Shown in pieces: positions 34,691 through 43,904 of a stretch of 64,000 nucleotides of DNA. Origin of the DNA: Streptomyces spinosus (GTDB lineage: Bacteria; Actinomycetota; Actinomycetes; Streptomycetales; Streptomycetaceae); contig NZ_JAINRC010000004.1 of NCBI RefSeq assembly GCF_020400655.1, positions 366,664-430,663 on the forward strand, read 5' to 3'. The notes below the pieces were generated by a model, which ran no database searches, was not told where the DNA came from, and saw only the letters and a list, made by a program, of their open reading frames with translations. The position numbers and the translations under genes are program-made. Every line of letters starts with the position of its first letter. Position 1 is the first letter of the stretch.

Positions 34691-35312
34691 GCACTACTCC
34701 GACCGTGAGGACCGCGAGGGCCGTGAAGGCCACGAGGACCAGGGCGGCCACGAGACCCGCGAGCCGGAGCGGCAGGAGGTGCCGTTCGACGAGGACGCCG
34801 CCTGGCGCGCCATCGTCGCCGGGTACGGCGAGGAGCCGCCGGACCCGCCGGGCGCCCGGCCCTTCAAGCCGGTCGAGGACCTCGCGCTGCTGGAGAAGAA
34901 GGCGGCGAAGGACCAGGAGGGCGAGCCGCGCGAGGACCCGGAGGAGTCCGCGGGCGGGCAGCCCGCCCGGCCGCTGGGCGGCTCGGTCTCCTTCGCGCCG
35001 GGCGTCGGCCCGCGGGACTACACGGCGTCCGAGCCGTCCGACGACGACTTCGACGAGGACGACGAGGGCCACTTCGTGCCGCCGGAGCCGCCCCCGCTGC
35101 CGACCTCGGACGCGACCGCCAGGTTCGCCTGGCTCGGTGTGGTCGGCGGCCCGGTGCTGCTCCTGCTGGCGGTGGTGCTGGGCTGGGACATGACCTGGTG
35201 GCTGGCGACCCTCGGCATCGGCGGCTTCCTCGGCGGCTTCGGGACGCTGGTGACGCGGATGCGGACGGACGACGAGGAGGACGACGACCCGGGGCGCGGC
35301 GCGGTGGTCTGA
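34683..35312 (+). CDS. Acidic protein with two C-terminal membrane segments, unknown function
   Basis: About 209 residues. The N-terminal two thirds is charged and low in complexity (Glu/Asp/Arg/Pro-rich, disordered). Two hydrophobic helices follow at about 145-190, with a short acidic tail. The TTG at 34683 is proposed because GGAAGGGAC precedes it; a GTG at 34656 is the alternative. The short overlap with the esterase gene suggests translational coupling. It matches an actinobacterial membrane family that I cannot name. Confidence 0.72.
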   Translation: MAEHYSDREDREGREGHEDQGGHETREPERQEVPFDEDAAWRAIVAGYGEEPPDPPGARPFKPVEDLALLEKKAAKDQEGEPREDPEESAGGQPARPLGGSVSFAPGVGPRDYTASEPSDDDFDEDDEGHFVPPEPPPLPTSDATARFAWLGVVGGPVLLLLAVVLGWDMTWWLATLGIGGFLGGFGTLVTRMRTDDEEDDDPGRGAVV

Positions 35313-35318
35313 GCCGGC

Positions 35319-36062
35319 TCAGGCCGGGATCCTGAGGGCGGCGAGGACCGGGAGGTGGTCCGTGGCCGCCCTGAGGTCCGCCTCGCGCACGCCCGGCTGG
35401 TCCAGGGGCACCCCGCAGCCCAGCACCTCGATGCCCTTGGTCGCGAAGACCGCGTCGATGCGCTGGTGGGGGTCGGTGGGCGTGGAGGTGAACTCGCCGC
35501 CCCAGGGAGCGGTAGCGCGGCAGTCCTGGAGGGTACCGGCGAGCCGGCGGAAGGTGCGGCCCTCGGGCCCCTCGTTGAGGTCGCCGCCCGCGACGGCGTG
35601 CTCCACACCGAGTCCGGCGAGACGGTCGAGGAGCAGGCCGCCCTGGTCGTGGCGCTCGTCCCCCTGGAGCGACAGGTGGCAGCTGAGCACGCCGAGGCGG
35701 GCACCGCCGAAGCGGACCACCGCCGTGGCGAAGCCGCGCCGGTGCAGGCCCGGGGTGAGCGGGAGGAGGATGTCCTCCGTACGTTCGACGGTGGCGCGCA
35801 GGGAGCACAGGATCGCCGGTCCCGCCGCCGTGGCGCCACCGGTGAGGACGACCTGGCCGGAGGCCGCGGCGAGCCGCGCCAGCTTCTTGCGCCAGCGGAA
35901 GAAGCGGGGGGCCTCCTGGAGCAGGACCAGGTCGGGGGCGCAGGCGGTGATGATCCTCGCCAGCGCGTCCGTGTCGTCGCGCATCGAGCGGATGTTGTAG
36001 CTCAGGACACGGACGACCGCGGAGCCGTCGGCCTGCGTTGCGGAGTCGGGGAGCAGCGCCAT
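35319..36062 (-). CDS. Endonuclease/exonuclease/phosphatase-family protein
   Basis: 247 residues. The EEP-fold motifs are VLSYNIRS (strand 1 with Asn), LLQEAPR (metal-binding Glu), GGDLNEGP (catalytic Asp and Asn) and TDHLPVLA (His-Asp pair), all in order. The substrate could be DNA, a phosphoinositide-like lipid or another phosphodiester; nothing settles it. The ATG was chosen because TACATT lies 7 nt before it, rather than the TTG further upstream. It ends 7 bp from the convergent upstream gene. Confidence 0.88.
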   Translation of the reverse strand: MALLPDSATQADGSAVVRVLSYNIRSMRDDTDALARIITACAPDLVLLQEAPRFFRWRKKLARLAAASGQVVLTGGATAAGPAILCSLRATVERTEDILLPLTPGLHRRGFATAVVRFGGARLGVLSCHLSLQGDERHDQGGLLLDRLAGLGVEHAVAGGDLNEGPEGRTFRRLAGTLQDCRATAPWGGEFTSTPTDPHQRIDAVFATKGIEVLGCGVPLDQPGVREADLRAATDHLPVLAALRIPA

Positions 36063-36159
36063 GTGGATCAATGTACGCCCCGTGGGCCGGGGCGCGGGGA
36101 CCGCGGGCGAGCCCCATCCGTCGTGACTCGCCGCGCCGTTCCTCGCGCCCCTTCGCGCG

Positions 36160-37113
36160 CTACATGATCGGGTCGGGCTCCCGGGCCAGGTCCGCCGCGC
36201 CCACCATGCCGGCCTTGTTGCCCAGCTGGGCCGCGATCACGTCGGCGACCGGGCGCCAGTTGCCGCCGACCAGCCAGCGCTTGTAGGACTTGCGGATGGG
36301 GTCGAGGACCAGCTCGCCCTCGTCGGACAGGCCACCGCCGACGATGAAGGCGGACGGGTCGAAGAGCGAGGCGAGGTCGGCCAGGCCGGCGCCGGCCCAG
36401 CGGGCCAGCTCGCGGTAGGAGTCGACCGCGACCGGGTCGCCCTGGCGGGCGGCCATGGAGATGTGCTTGCCCTCGATGCCCTCCGGGGTGCCGTCGCCCA
36501 GCGAGAGCAGCAGCTCGGCGTTCTCCGGGGTGGCGTTGGCGCGCTGCTTGGCGTAGCGGACCAGGGCGCGGCCGGAGGCGTACTGCTCCCAGCAGCCCTG
36601 CGAGCCGCAGCCGCACAGCAGGCCGTCCGGCACCATCCGGATGTGGCCGAACTCGGCGGCGACGCCGAAGTGGCCGCGGCGCAGCTTGTTGCCGATGATG
36701 ATGCCGCCGCCGAGGCCGGTGCCGAGCGTGATGCAGATGACGTTGCGGTGGCCCTTGCCCGCGCCGAACTTGTACTCGCCCCAGGCGGCGGCGTTGGCGT
36801 CGTTCTCGACCACGACCGGGAGGCCCGTGCGTGCCTCGACCTTCTCCTTGAGCGGCTCGTTGCGCCAGTCGATGTTCGGCGCGAAGTACACCGTGGAGCG
36901 CTGCCGGTTGACGTAACCGGCCGCGCCGATACCCACGCCGACGATCTCGTGCCCGGCACGCGCGCCCTCCACCGCCGAGGCGATGGCGTCCACGATGGCC
37001 TCGGGCGTGGTGGGGGTCGGCACCTTGAAGGTCGAGAGGATGTTGCCTTCCTCGTCGACCACGCCGGCCGCGATCTTCGTGCCGCCGATGTCGACGCCGA
37101 TGGTGAGTCCCAT
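36160..37113 (-). CDS. glkA: ROK-family glucokinase
   Basis: 317 residues. The N-terminal ATP-binding DIGGTKIAAGVVDEEG, the catalytic Asp region ENDANAAAWGE and the ROK zinc site (GH near 162, then CGCGSQGCWEQ) are all intact. GlkA phosphorylates glucose for glycolysis and, in Streptomyces coelicolor, mediates glucose repression independently of its catalysis alone. The ATG has GAGGG upstream. It lies 67 bp from a gene that in S. coelicolor precedes glkA and has been linked to carbon catabolite repression (SCO2127). Confidence 0.97.
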   Translation of the reverse strand: MGLTIGVDIGGTKIAAGVVDEEGNILSTFKVPTPTTPEAIVDAIASAVEGARAGHEIVGVGIGAAGYVNRQRSTVYFAPNIDWRNEPLKEKVEARTGLPVVVENDANAAAWGEYKFGAGKGHRNVICITLGTGLGGGIIIGNKLRRGHFGVAAEFGHIRMVPDGLLCGCGSQGCWEQYASGRALVRYAKQRANATPENAELLLSLGDGTPEGIEGKHISMAARQGDPVAVDSYRELARWAGAGLADLASLFDPSAFIVGGGLSDEGELVLDPIRKSYKRWLVGGNWRPVADVIAAQLGNKAGMVGAADLAREPDPIM

Positions 37114-37180
37114 GAATCCCTCAGTTTCGGTCGAGCCCCGCTACGGCCAACCGTACCCGAGGCCCTGCCGTGCGAGGGCT

Positions 37181-37669
37181 TCAGTCCAGGTCGATGCGTT
37201 CCCCCGGGCCGGTGCCCTCGCCCGGGTCGCCCGGGCCCTTCCGGTCCCCCGCCGGGCCGGCCGTGCCGGTGGTCCAGCGGCGCTCCTGGGCCTGGACGGC
37301 GGAGCGGTAGGCGGCGAGCAGTTCGCCGCCGGCCGCGGCCAGGTGGTCGAAGACGTCGGGGTTGCGCTCTATGACGGGCTCGACGGCGGCCTTCGCCTGC
37401 TGGACGACCTGCCGCACCACCTGCTGGGCGGCGGGTCCGGCGAGGCCGCCGAGGAGCGGCGACTGGAGGCCGGCCAGCTTGTCGGCCACCGTGTCCACGA
37501 GCTTCTTCAGCTCCTCGGCCGCCGAGCCCGGCGGCGGGCCGTGCTCGGTGCGGCGGCGGGCTCGCTCGGCGGCGAGGTCCTCGGCGGCGGCCGTGGCCCA
37601 GGCGTCGGCGTCGGTCGCCTTCGCCGGCTCCTCCGGGGAAGGGTCGGGTGCGGGACGCTCTTCGCTCAT
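37181..37669 (-). CDS. DUF5304-type protein upstream of glkA (SCO2127-like)
   Basis: 162 residues, acidic at both ends, with a central amphipathic helical part (about 55-130) containing AAGGELLAAYRSAVQAQE. It fits the DUF5304 family, whose biochemical function is unknown. The ATG has AGGAG upstream. Its position, just before glkA on the same strand, matches S. coelicolor SCO2127, described as affecting glucose sensitivity and development. I base that equivalence on position, not on alignment. Confidence 0.8.
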   Translation of the reverse strand: MSEERPAPDPSPEEPAKATDADAWATAAAEDLAAERARRRTEHGPPPGSAAEELKKLVDTVADKLAGLQSPLLGGLAGPAAQQVVRQVVQQAKAAVEPVIERNPDVFDHLAAAGGELLAAYRSAVQAQERRWTTGTAGPAGDRKGPGDPGEGTGPGERIDLD

Positions 37670-37724
37670 GGCGGCTCCTGACTCCGGTTCGCCTTTACGA
37701 CGTTACCCGAACGGGCGTACCCGT

Positions 37725-38897
37725 TCACCGTCCGGCGGCGGGCCACAGGCCGGGGTCCGGGGCGAACCGGATGCGCAGCTCGCCGTCCCGGAGTCCGGCG
37801 CCGGCGACGGTGCAGCGGCGCAGGGCGGAGGGCAGCGCGACGATGCGGCGGAACGGGCCCGCGGTGATCAGGAGTTCGTCGCCGCGCCGGACGAGGTCCA
37901 GCTCGTCCCGTATCGCGCCGGGCAGCGGAAGGTGCCACACCAGCACGCCGTCCTCCGCGAGCCGGTCGGTGACAGGCCACCCGACCGGGGTGGTCGCCGG
38001 GTTGACGCCGGGCACCGCGAGGGCGGCGAGGTCGTCCGGGCCGTGCGGGTCGTGGCCGAGGTGCGGGACGGGGTGGACGTCGTACGACTCCCGCCAGTCG
38101 GCGAGCGTTTTGCGCTGCTGGGCCAGGAGCGCGGAGAGCCAGCTGTCGGGGGCGGTCTCGGGCAGGACGCGGCTGGCGATCAGGGACTCGGTGCGCAGGG
38201 CGCGCAGGGCGAGGCCGAGGGTGGCGGTGCGCACGGCGTCGGCGCCGGCCGGGCCGGGCTCGGCGACCAGGCGCACGGCGGTGTTCCGGTCGGTGAGGAC
38301 GGCCTCGACGGCGGCCAGTTCGACGTCCCAGCGGGCGGCCGTCTCGTAGAGCCAGTCGGCGGGCATGGGCACGCCGGCGAGCCGGCCGAGGACCGGGCGC
38401 AGGGCGCGGGCGGCCTGCCGTTCGGGGGGCAGGAGGCGGCGCAGGTAGCGGCGCAGTTCCTCGGGCAGGGCGAGCAGGGCGAGGGCCTGCGGGAGGGGCG
38501 GGAGGTCGACGACGAGGAGGTCGTAGCGCTCGGACAGGGCCGCGTCCCGCAGCGCGCGCAGGAAGGACAGTTCCTCGGCGCCGGGCAGCGGGGTGACCTC
38601 CTCGGCGTCCAGGCGGGCGGCGCCGAGGAGGTCGAGGACGTTCACGGCGCGGGTCTGGAAGGCGGTGAGGTCCTGGCGGAAGCGTTCGGCGGCGTCGGGC
38701 CGCCAGGCGCTGAGGTGCGCGCTGACCTCGGTGGGGACCGGTCCTGTCGCGGTGCCCAGGGCCGTGCCGGGGGTGTCCGTGCGGTCGGCGCTCAGCAGGA
38801 GGGTGCGGTGGCCCTCGCGGGCGGCTTCGAGCGCGGTGGCGGCGGCCACGGTCGTACGACCGCTGCCGCCGGGGCCCGTGATCAGGATGGTGCGCAT
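37725..38897 (-). CDS. ArsA-like ATPase with altered P-loop
   Basis: 390 residues. The fold follows the ArsA/GET3 family (LLVVDLPPLP as Walker B region). The P-loop, however, reads GPGGSGRTT instead of the GKGGVGKT of ArsA, so both lysines are replaced. ATP hydrolysis may therefore be weak or absent, or arginine may do the job. It is not near arsenic genes. It occupies the place of M. tuberculosis Rv2184c, beside an SRPBCC protein. TACCGT sits 8 nt before the ATG, suggesting a leaderless transcript. The role is unknown. Confidence 0.85.
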   Translation of the reverse strand: MRTILITGPGGSGRTTVAAATALEAAREGHRTLLLSADRTDTPGTALGTATGPVPTEVSAHLSAWRPDAAERFRQDLTAFQTRAVNVLDLLGAARLDAEEVTPLPGAEELSFLRALRDAALSERYDLLVVDLPPLPQALALLALPEELRRYLRRLLPPERQAARALRPVLGRLAGVPMPADWLYETAARWDVELAAVEAVLTDRNTAVRLVAEPGPAGADAVRTATLGLALRALRTESLIASRVLPETAPDSWLSALLAQQRKTLADWRESYDVHPVPHLGHDPHGPDDLAALAVPGVNPATTPVGWPVTDRLAEDGVLVWHLPLPGAIRDELDLVRRGDELLITAGPFRRIVALPSALRRCTVAGAGLRDGELRIRFAPDPGLWPAAGR

Positions 38898-38941
38898 GAC
38901 GGTGAACGGTACCGCCGTGCGCGGGGGACGGACGGAGCTGT

Positions 38942-39385
38942 CTACTGCTCCCCCGACTCGACCCTCTTCTTCAGACCCGCCAGCGCCCGGTCGATGATGA
39001 CCTTCTCCGCCTTGCGCTTGATCATGCCCAGCATGGGGATCTTGACGTCGACCGTGAGCTGGTAGGTGACCTCGGTGGCGCCCGCGCCGGCCGGCTTCAG
39101 CAGGTAGGAGCCGTCGAGGGAACGGAGCATCTGGGACTTGACGAGGGTCCAGGAGACCTCGTGGTCACCGGTCCAGGTGTAGGCGAGGGTCTGGTCGTCC
39201 TTGATGGCGCCGGCGTCCATGACGAGGCGCACCTGTTCGGCGCGGCCCTGCTCGTCCGTGGCGAGGACGTCCGCCTCCTTCACCTCACCGGTCCAGTCCG
39301 GGTAGCGCGCGAAGTCGGCGATCACCGCCATGACGTCGGCCGGAGCGGCCTCGATCGTGATGCTCGAACTGGTGTGTTCCGCCAT
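38942..39385 (-). CDS. SRPBCC (polyketide cyclase/START-like) domain protein
   Basis: 147 residues, one START-like helix-grip domain. An early signature is EAAPADVMAVIADFARYPDWTGEV, and the long C-terminal helix ends IIDRALAGLKKRV. Such domains bind hydrophobic ligands. The ATG follows GGAGGAG. It matches M. tuberculosis Rv2185c by place and family, and shares an orientation with the ArsA-like gene 44 bp downstream. The ligand is unknown. Confidence 0.9.
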   Translation of the reverse strand: MAEHTSSSITIEAAPADVMAVIADFARYPDWTGEVKEADVLATDEQGRAEQVRLVMDAGAIKDDQTLAYTWTGDHEVSWTLVKSQMLRSLDGSYLLKPAGAGATEVTYQLTVDVKIPMLGMIKRKAEKVIIDRALAGLKKRVESGEQ

Positions 39386-39508
39386 CGCCGTGGCTCCTCC
39401 AGATGCGGGCCGGGTGGGAGAGGTTCGTGTGCGCCGGGCTGCGCACGTGTGTGCAGCGTGAAGGCTACCGCGCCGCCGGCCCGCCGCCTTCACCCCGCCT
39501 GCCCGGCC

Positions 39509-40306
39509 TCACCATTCGAGTGCCCAGGGCGTGCCGGTCCGGGCGAAGTGGCCCACGTTGACGCACTCGGTGGCGCCGATCCGCATCCGGCGCGCCAGCG
39601 GCTGGTGCACGTGCCCGAACAGGGCGTACCGGGGCCGGGTGCGGCGGATGGCGTCCAGCAGGGCCCGGCTGCCGCGTTCGAAGCGGCGGGCCACGGTGTC
39701 GTAGACCAGTTCGGGTACCTCCGGCGGGATGTGGGTGCACAGGACGTCGACCTCGCCGACGGCCTCGATCTTCGCCGCGTACTCCTCGTCGCCGATCTCG
39801 TACGGGGTGCGCATCGGGGTGCGCAGGCCGCCGCCGACGAAGCCGAAGGTCCACCCGCCGATCTCGGCCCGTCGGCCGTCGAGGACCGTCGTGCCGGGCC
39901 GGGCGTACTCCGGCCATAGTGTCGGCATGTCGACATTTCCGTAGGTGGCGTACGTCGGGGTGGGGAACGCGGCGAACAGCTCGGCGTACTGCTTGCGCAC
40001 GGCCTTCTCGATGGCCGTGGCCCGGTCGGCGCCGATCCCGGCCCACAGCCGGGCGCCGAACGCGCGGGCCTCCTCGAAGCGGCGGGCTGTGCGCAGCTCG
40101 ACGATGCGGTCGGCGTTCTCCACGCCGAACAGGTCCGGGAAGATGCCGCGCGCGTGGTCGGCGTAGTCGAGGAAGAGGACGAGGTCGCCGAGACAGATGA
40201 GGGCGTCGGCACCGTCGCCGGCCCGGGCCAGGTCACGGGCGTTGCCGTGCACGTCGCTGACCACATGGACGCGGGTCCGCCGGGCGCCGGAACGTGTGGA
40301 TGCCAT
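39509..40306 (-). CDS. Calcineurin-like metallophosphoesterase
   Basis: 265 residues. The metal-site motifs are DVHGNA (Asp-x-His), GDLV, GNVD, the conserved His of CTHIPPE and GHVHQP, in the usual order of the family. The target phosphoester is unknown. The ATG was taken because TACGCT lies 8 nt before it (leaderless). Longer in-frame starts would reach into the shared region with fadD. The gene diverges from fadD. Confidence 0.9.
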   Translation of the reverse strand: MASTRSGARRTRVHVVSDVHGNARDLARAGDGADALICLGDLVLFLDYADHARGIFPDLFGVENADRIVELRTARRFEEARAFGARLWAGIGADRATAIEKAVRKQYAELFAAFPTPTYATYGNVDMPTLWPEYARPGTTVLDGRRAEIGGWTFGFVGGGLRTPMRTPYEIGDEEYAAKIEAVGEVDVLCTHIPPEVPELVYDTVARRFERGSRALLDAIRRTRPRYALFGHVHQPLARRMRIGATECVNVGHFARTGTPWALEW

Positions 40307-40463
40307 GGCGATCAAGCGTAGGCGTGTGCGATCCAGGTGAACAGTGCCGGGCCGGCCTGCGGTTACTCGCCGGTCGGTTCGGCCGTGGACTACTGTGCGC
40401 GAAGGAACGCCCACGTGTGTGACGCAGCGAACATCTCGCCTGGACCCCCTGTCGTAGACGCCA

Positions 40464-40475
40464 TACCGGCGGGTA
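40464..40475 (+). promoter_or_regulatory. Candidate operator (TACC-GGCG-GGTA) before fadD
   Basis: A short inverted repeat with 4-bp arms and a GC core, in the 307-bp divergent gap between the metallophosphoesterase and fadD. It overlaps a possible -10 (TAACGT). TetR-type fatty-acid regulators bind similar sites, but the arms are short, so this is tentative. Confidence 0.3.
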
Positions 40476-40613
40476 ACGTCCGGGCAGTCCAGTCGTGCTC
40501 AGGATTTCAACAGGTGAATCCTCATGTTGTTCCCGAGCACTTGCCCGAGCCTTGGACCGCACCGTCGCATCGCACAACGTCGTGGCGCCGGCGCCCTATG
40601 AGGAGCAGCAGTC

Positions 40614-42410
40614 TTGCGCGAGTTCAGCCTTCCGGCTTTGTACGAGGTCCCCGCGGACGGGAATCTGACCGACATCGTCCGCAGAAACGCCGCGCAGCAT
40701 CCCGACGTCGCCGTCATCGCCCGCAAGGCCCAGGGCGCCTGGCAGGACGTGACCGCCCGGGAGTTCCTGGCCGAGGTGCGCACCGCCGCCAAGGGCCTCA
40801 TCGCCTCCGGGGTGCAGCCGGGCGACCGGGTGGGCCTGATGTCGCGGACGCGGTACGAGTGGACGCTCCTGGACTTCGCGATCTGGAGCGCGGGCGCGAT
40901 CACCGTGCCCGTGTACGAGACCAGCTCGCCGGAGCAGGTGCGGTGGATCCTGTCCGACTCGGGCGCCACCGCCTGCGTCACGGAGCTGGACGGCCACACG
41001 GCGGCCGTGGAGGCGGTGCGCGAGTCGCTGCCCGCGCTGAAGCACGTCTGGCAGATCGAGGCCGGGGGCGTGGCGGAGCTGGCCCGGCTCGGCCAGGACG
41101 TGTCGGACCAGGCGGTGGAGGAGCGCAGTTCGCTCGCCAAGGCCGACGACCCGGCGACCATCGTCTACACCAGCGGCACGACCGGGCGCCCCAAGGGCTG
41201 TGTCCTCACCCACCGCAGCTTCTTCGCCGAGTGCGGAAACGTCGTGGAGCGGCTGCGCCCGCTGTTCCGCACCGGTGAGTGCTCCGTGCTGCTCTTCCTG
41301 CCGCTCGCGCACGTCTTCGGGCGGCTGGTGCAGGTGGCGCCGATGATGGCGCCGATCAAGCTGGGCTGCGTCCCGGACATCAAGAACCTCACCGACGAGC
41401 TGGCCGCGTTCCGGCCGACGCTGATTCTCGGCGTGCCGCGGGTCTTCGAGAAGGTCTACAACTCGGCGCGGGCCAAGGCGCAGGCGGACGGCAAGGGCGC
41501 GATCTTCGACAAGGCGGCGGACACCGCCATCGCCTACAGCAAGGCGCTGGACAGCCCGTCGGGCCCGTCGTTCGGCCTGAAGCTCAAGCACAAGGTCTTC
41601 GACAAGCTGGTCTACGGCAAGCTGCGCGCGGTCCTCGGCGGCCGGGGCGAGTACGCCATCTCCGGCGGTGCCCCGCTGGGCGAGCGGCTCGGCCACTTCT
41701 TCCGGGGCATCGGCTTCACGGTGCTGGAGGGCTACGGCCTGACCGAGTCCTGCGCGGCGACCGCGTTCAACCCGTGGGACCGGCAGAAGATCGGCACGGT
41801 CGGACAGCCGCTGCCCGGCTCGGTGGTGCGGATAGCGGACGACGGCGAGGTGCTGCTGCACGGCGAGCACCTGTTCAAGGAGTACTGGAACAACCCGGCC
41901 GCGACCGCGGAGGCGCTGGCCGACGGCTGGTTCCACACCGGTGACATCGGCACCCTCGACGAGGACGGCTATCTGAGGATCACCGGCCGGAAGAAGGAGA
42001 TCATCGTCACGGCGGGCGGCAAGAACGTGGCCCCCGCGGTGATCGAGGACCGGATCCGGGCGCACGCGCTGGTGGCGGAGTGCATGGTGGTGGGCGACGG
42101 GCGGCCGTTCGTGGGCGCGCTGGTCACCATCGACGAGGAGTTCCTCGGCCGCTGGTGCGCCGAGCACGGCAAGCCGGCGGGGTCCACCGCGGCGTCGCTG
42201 AAGGACGACCCGGATCTGAACGCCGCGATCCAGGCGGCCGTGGACGACGGCAACGCCGCGGTGTCGAAGGCGGAATCGGTGCGGAAGTTCCGCATTCTGC
42301 CCTCCCAGTTCACGGAGGAGTCGGGCCACCTCACCCCGTCGCTGAAGCTGAAGCGGAACGTGGTGGCGAAGGACTACTCCGACGAGATCGAGGCGATCTA
42401 CGCCAAGTGA
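40614..42410 (+). CDS. fadD: Long-chain fatty-acid CoA ligase (FadD15-like)
   Basis: 598 residues, full-length AMP-forming ligase. The P-loop TSGTTGRPKG, the GYGLTESCAA region, the HTGDIG and the C-terminal KEIIVTAGGKNVAP (catalytic Lys further on) are all present. It activates fatty acids to acyl-CoA through an acyl-adenylate. The TTG start is set by AGGAGCAG nearby and by the conserved MREFSLPALYEVPAD beginning. By place and family it corresponds to M. tuberculosis FadD15 (Rv2187). Confidence 0.95.
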   Translation: MREFSLPALYEVPADGNLTDIVRRNAAQHPDVAVIARKAQGAWQDVTAREFLAEVRTAAKGLIASGVQPGDRVGLMSRTRYEWTLLDFAIWSAGAITVPVYETSSPEQVRWILSDSGATACVTELDGHTAAVEAVRESLPALKHVWQIEAGGVAELARLGQDVSDQAVEERSSLAKADDPATIVYTSGTTGRPKGCVLTHRSFFAECGNVVERLRPLFRTGECSVLLFLPLAHVFGRLVQVAPMMAPIKLGCVPDIKNLTDELAAFRPTLILGVPRVFEKVYNSARAKAQADGKGAIFDKAADTAIAYSKALDSPSGPSFGLKLKHKVFDKLVYGKLRAVLGGRGEYAISGGAPLGERLGHFFRGIGFTVLEGYGLTESCAATAFNPWDRQKIGTVGQPLPGSVVRIADDGEVLLHGEHLFKEYWNNPAATAEALADGWFHTGDIGTLDEDGYLRITGRKKEIIVTAGGKNVAPAVIEDRIRAHALVAECMVVGDGRPFVGALVTIDEEFLGRWCAEHGKPAGSTAASLKDDPDLNAAIQAAVDDGNAAVSKAESVRKFRILPSQFTEESGHLTPSLKLKRNVVAKDYSDEIEAIYAK

Positions 42411-42596
42411 CCGGCGGCGGTACGCGCCCGGTGGTCCGGACGGTGCCTCGTGACAGGGTGTCCTCGGCGGGGACCCGCGCCACGGTGCGTGCGGCGGGGG
42501 CCGCGACGGTGGCGAAGGGGTTCACACCGATCGCCCCGGGACGAGCCAGCCGCGGGTGACGTACGGCCGGCGGATCGCCGCGTCGGCCGCGTCGTG

Positions 42597-43739
42597 TCAG
42601 AGCAGCGTCTTCAGCCGCTCCGCCAGCAGGTCCCAGCGCCACTTCTCCTCCACCCACCGTCGGCCCCGCTCCCCCATGCGGCGGCGCAGCCCGGCGTCGG
42701 CCAGCAGGGCCACGATCCGTTCGGCGGTCTCGTCCACCGAGCCGCCCCGGACCACCCAGCCCGTCTCGCCCTCGAGGACCGCGTCCGGCGCGCCGCCCGA
42801 GTCGCCCGCGACGACCGGCAGGCCGGTCGCCGACGCCTCCAGGTAGACGATGCCGAGGCCCTCCACGTCCAGGCCGCCGCGCCGGGTCCGGCAGGGCATC
42901 GCGAAGACGTCCCCGGCGCCGTAGTGCGCGGGCAGCTCGGCCCAGGGCACGGCGCCCGTGAAGCGCACCGAGCCGGCGACCCCCGTCTCGTGGGCGAGTC
43001 GGCGCAGGTCCTTCTCGTACGGACCGCCGCCGACGACGAGCAGGACGGTGTCCGGCTCGGCGGCCAGGATGCGGGGCAGGGCCCGGATCAGGGTGTCCTG
43101 GCCCTTGCGCGGGACCAGCCGGGAGACGCAGACGACCACCGGGCGGTCGGTGAGGCCGAGCCGGGCGCGGACGGCGTCGCCGCCGGAGGCCGGGTGGAAG
43201 GTCTTCTCGTCGACCCCCGGCGGCAGCTGCGCCATCCGTGAGGCCGCCTCCGGTGTGAGGGCGGTGGCTATCCGGGAGCGGGTGTACTCGCCGAGGTAGG
43301 TGATCGTGTCCGTGGACTCGCCGATCCGGCGCAGCAGCCGGCGGGCGGCGGGCAGCTGGGCCCAGCCGGCCTCGTGGCCGTGGGTGGTGGCCACCAGCCG
43401 CTCGGCGCCGGCCTCGCGCAGCGCGGGCGCCATCAGGCCCAGCGGTGCCGCCGCACCGAACCAGACGGAGGTGCACCCGTGCTCCCGGAGCAGCCCGACG
43501 GCCCGCCGGGTGGCCCGCGGGGTGGGCAGCAGCATGGTCGTACGGTCGCGTACGACGGTGAAGGGCTGCTCGGCGTCGAAGGCGGCGGTGGCCTCGGCGC
43601 CCTCCCGGCCGCGCTTCCAGGTGGAGGCGTAGACGACCACCCGGCCGGGGTCCAGGCGCAGTGCCATGTTGTGCAGGAAGGCCTGGATGCCGCCGGGCCG
43701 GGGCGGGAAGTCGTTGGTGACGATCAGGGTCTTGTGCAT
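42597..43739 (-). CDS. GT4 glycosyltransferase, PimB-like
   Basis: 380 residues in the GT-B fold. Donor-binding signatures include VVVCVSRLVPRKGQD and the E-x7-E type motif near EGLGIVYLEA, with TNDFPPRPGGIQ at the N-terminus. It is related to the phosphatidylinositol mannoside mannosyltransferase PimB' (Rv2188c), which lies next to fadD15 in M. tuberculosis as here. A role in PI-mannoside synthesis is inferred. TAGGGT lies 8 nt before the ATG. It is divergent from a GT87 gene. Confidence 0.9.
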   Translation of the reverse strand: MHKTLIVTNDFPPRPGGIQAFLHNMALRLDPGRVVVYASTWKRGREGAEATAAFDAEQPFTVVRDRTTMLLPTPRATRRAVGLLREHGCTSVWFGAAAPLGLMAPALREAGAERLVATTHGHEAGWAQLPAARRLLRRIGESTDTITYLGEYTRSRIATALTPEAASRMAQLPPGVDEKTFHPASGGDAVRARLGLTDRPVVVCVSRLVPRKGQDTLIRALPRILAAEPDTVLLVVGGGPYEKDLRRLAHETGVAGSVRFTGAVPWAELPAHYGAGDVFAMPCRTRRGGLDVEGLGIVYLEASATGLPVVAGDSGGAPDAVLEGETGWVVRGGSVDETAERIVALLADAGLRRRMGERGRRWVEEKWRWDLLAERLKTLL

Positions 43740-43904
43740 CGCCGCCGACCCTACCGAACGGGGCGTTCACGGCCGGGAGCGGCCGAGCCTGTGGCATGCG
43801 CACAGGTGTGCACGACATCATGGGCGCTCACTGCATCATGGACGCTCGCAGCGGATGCGGACGGCACGGCGATCGACGCGGTAAGCGGACGGCAGGGGGA
43901 TCAG

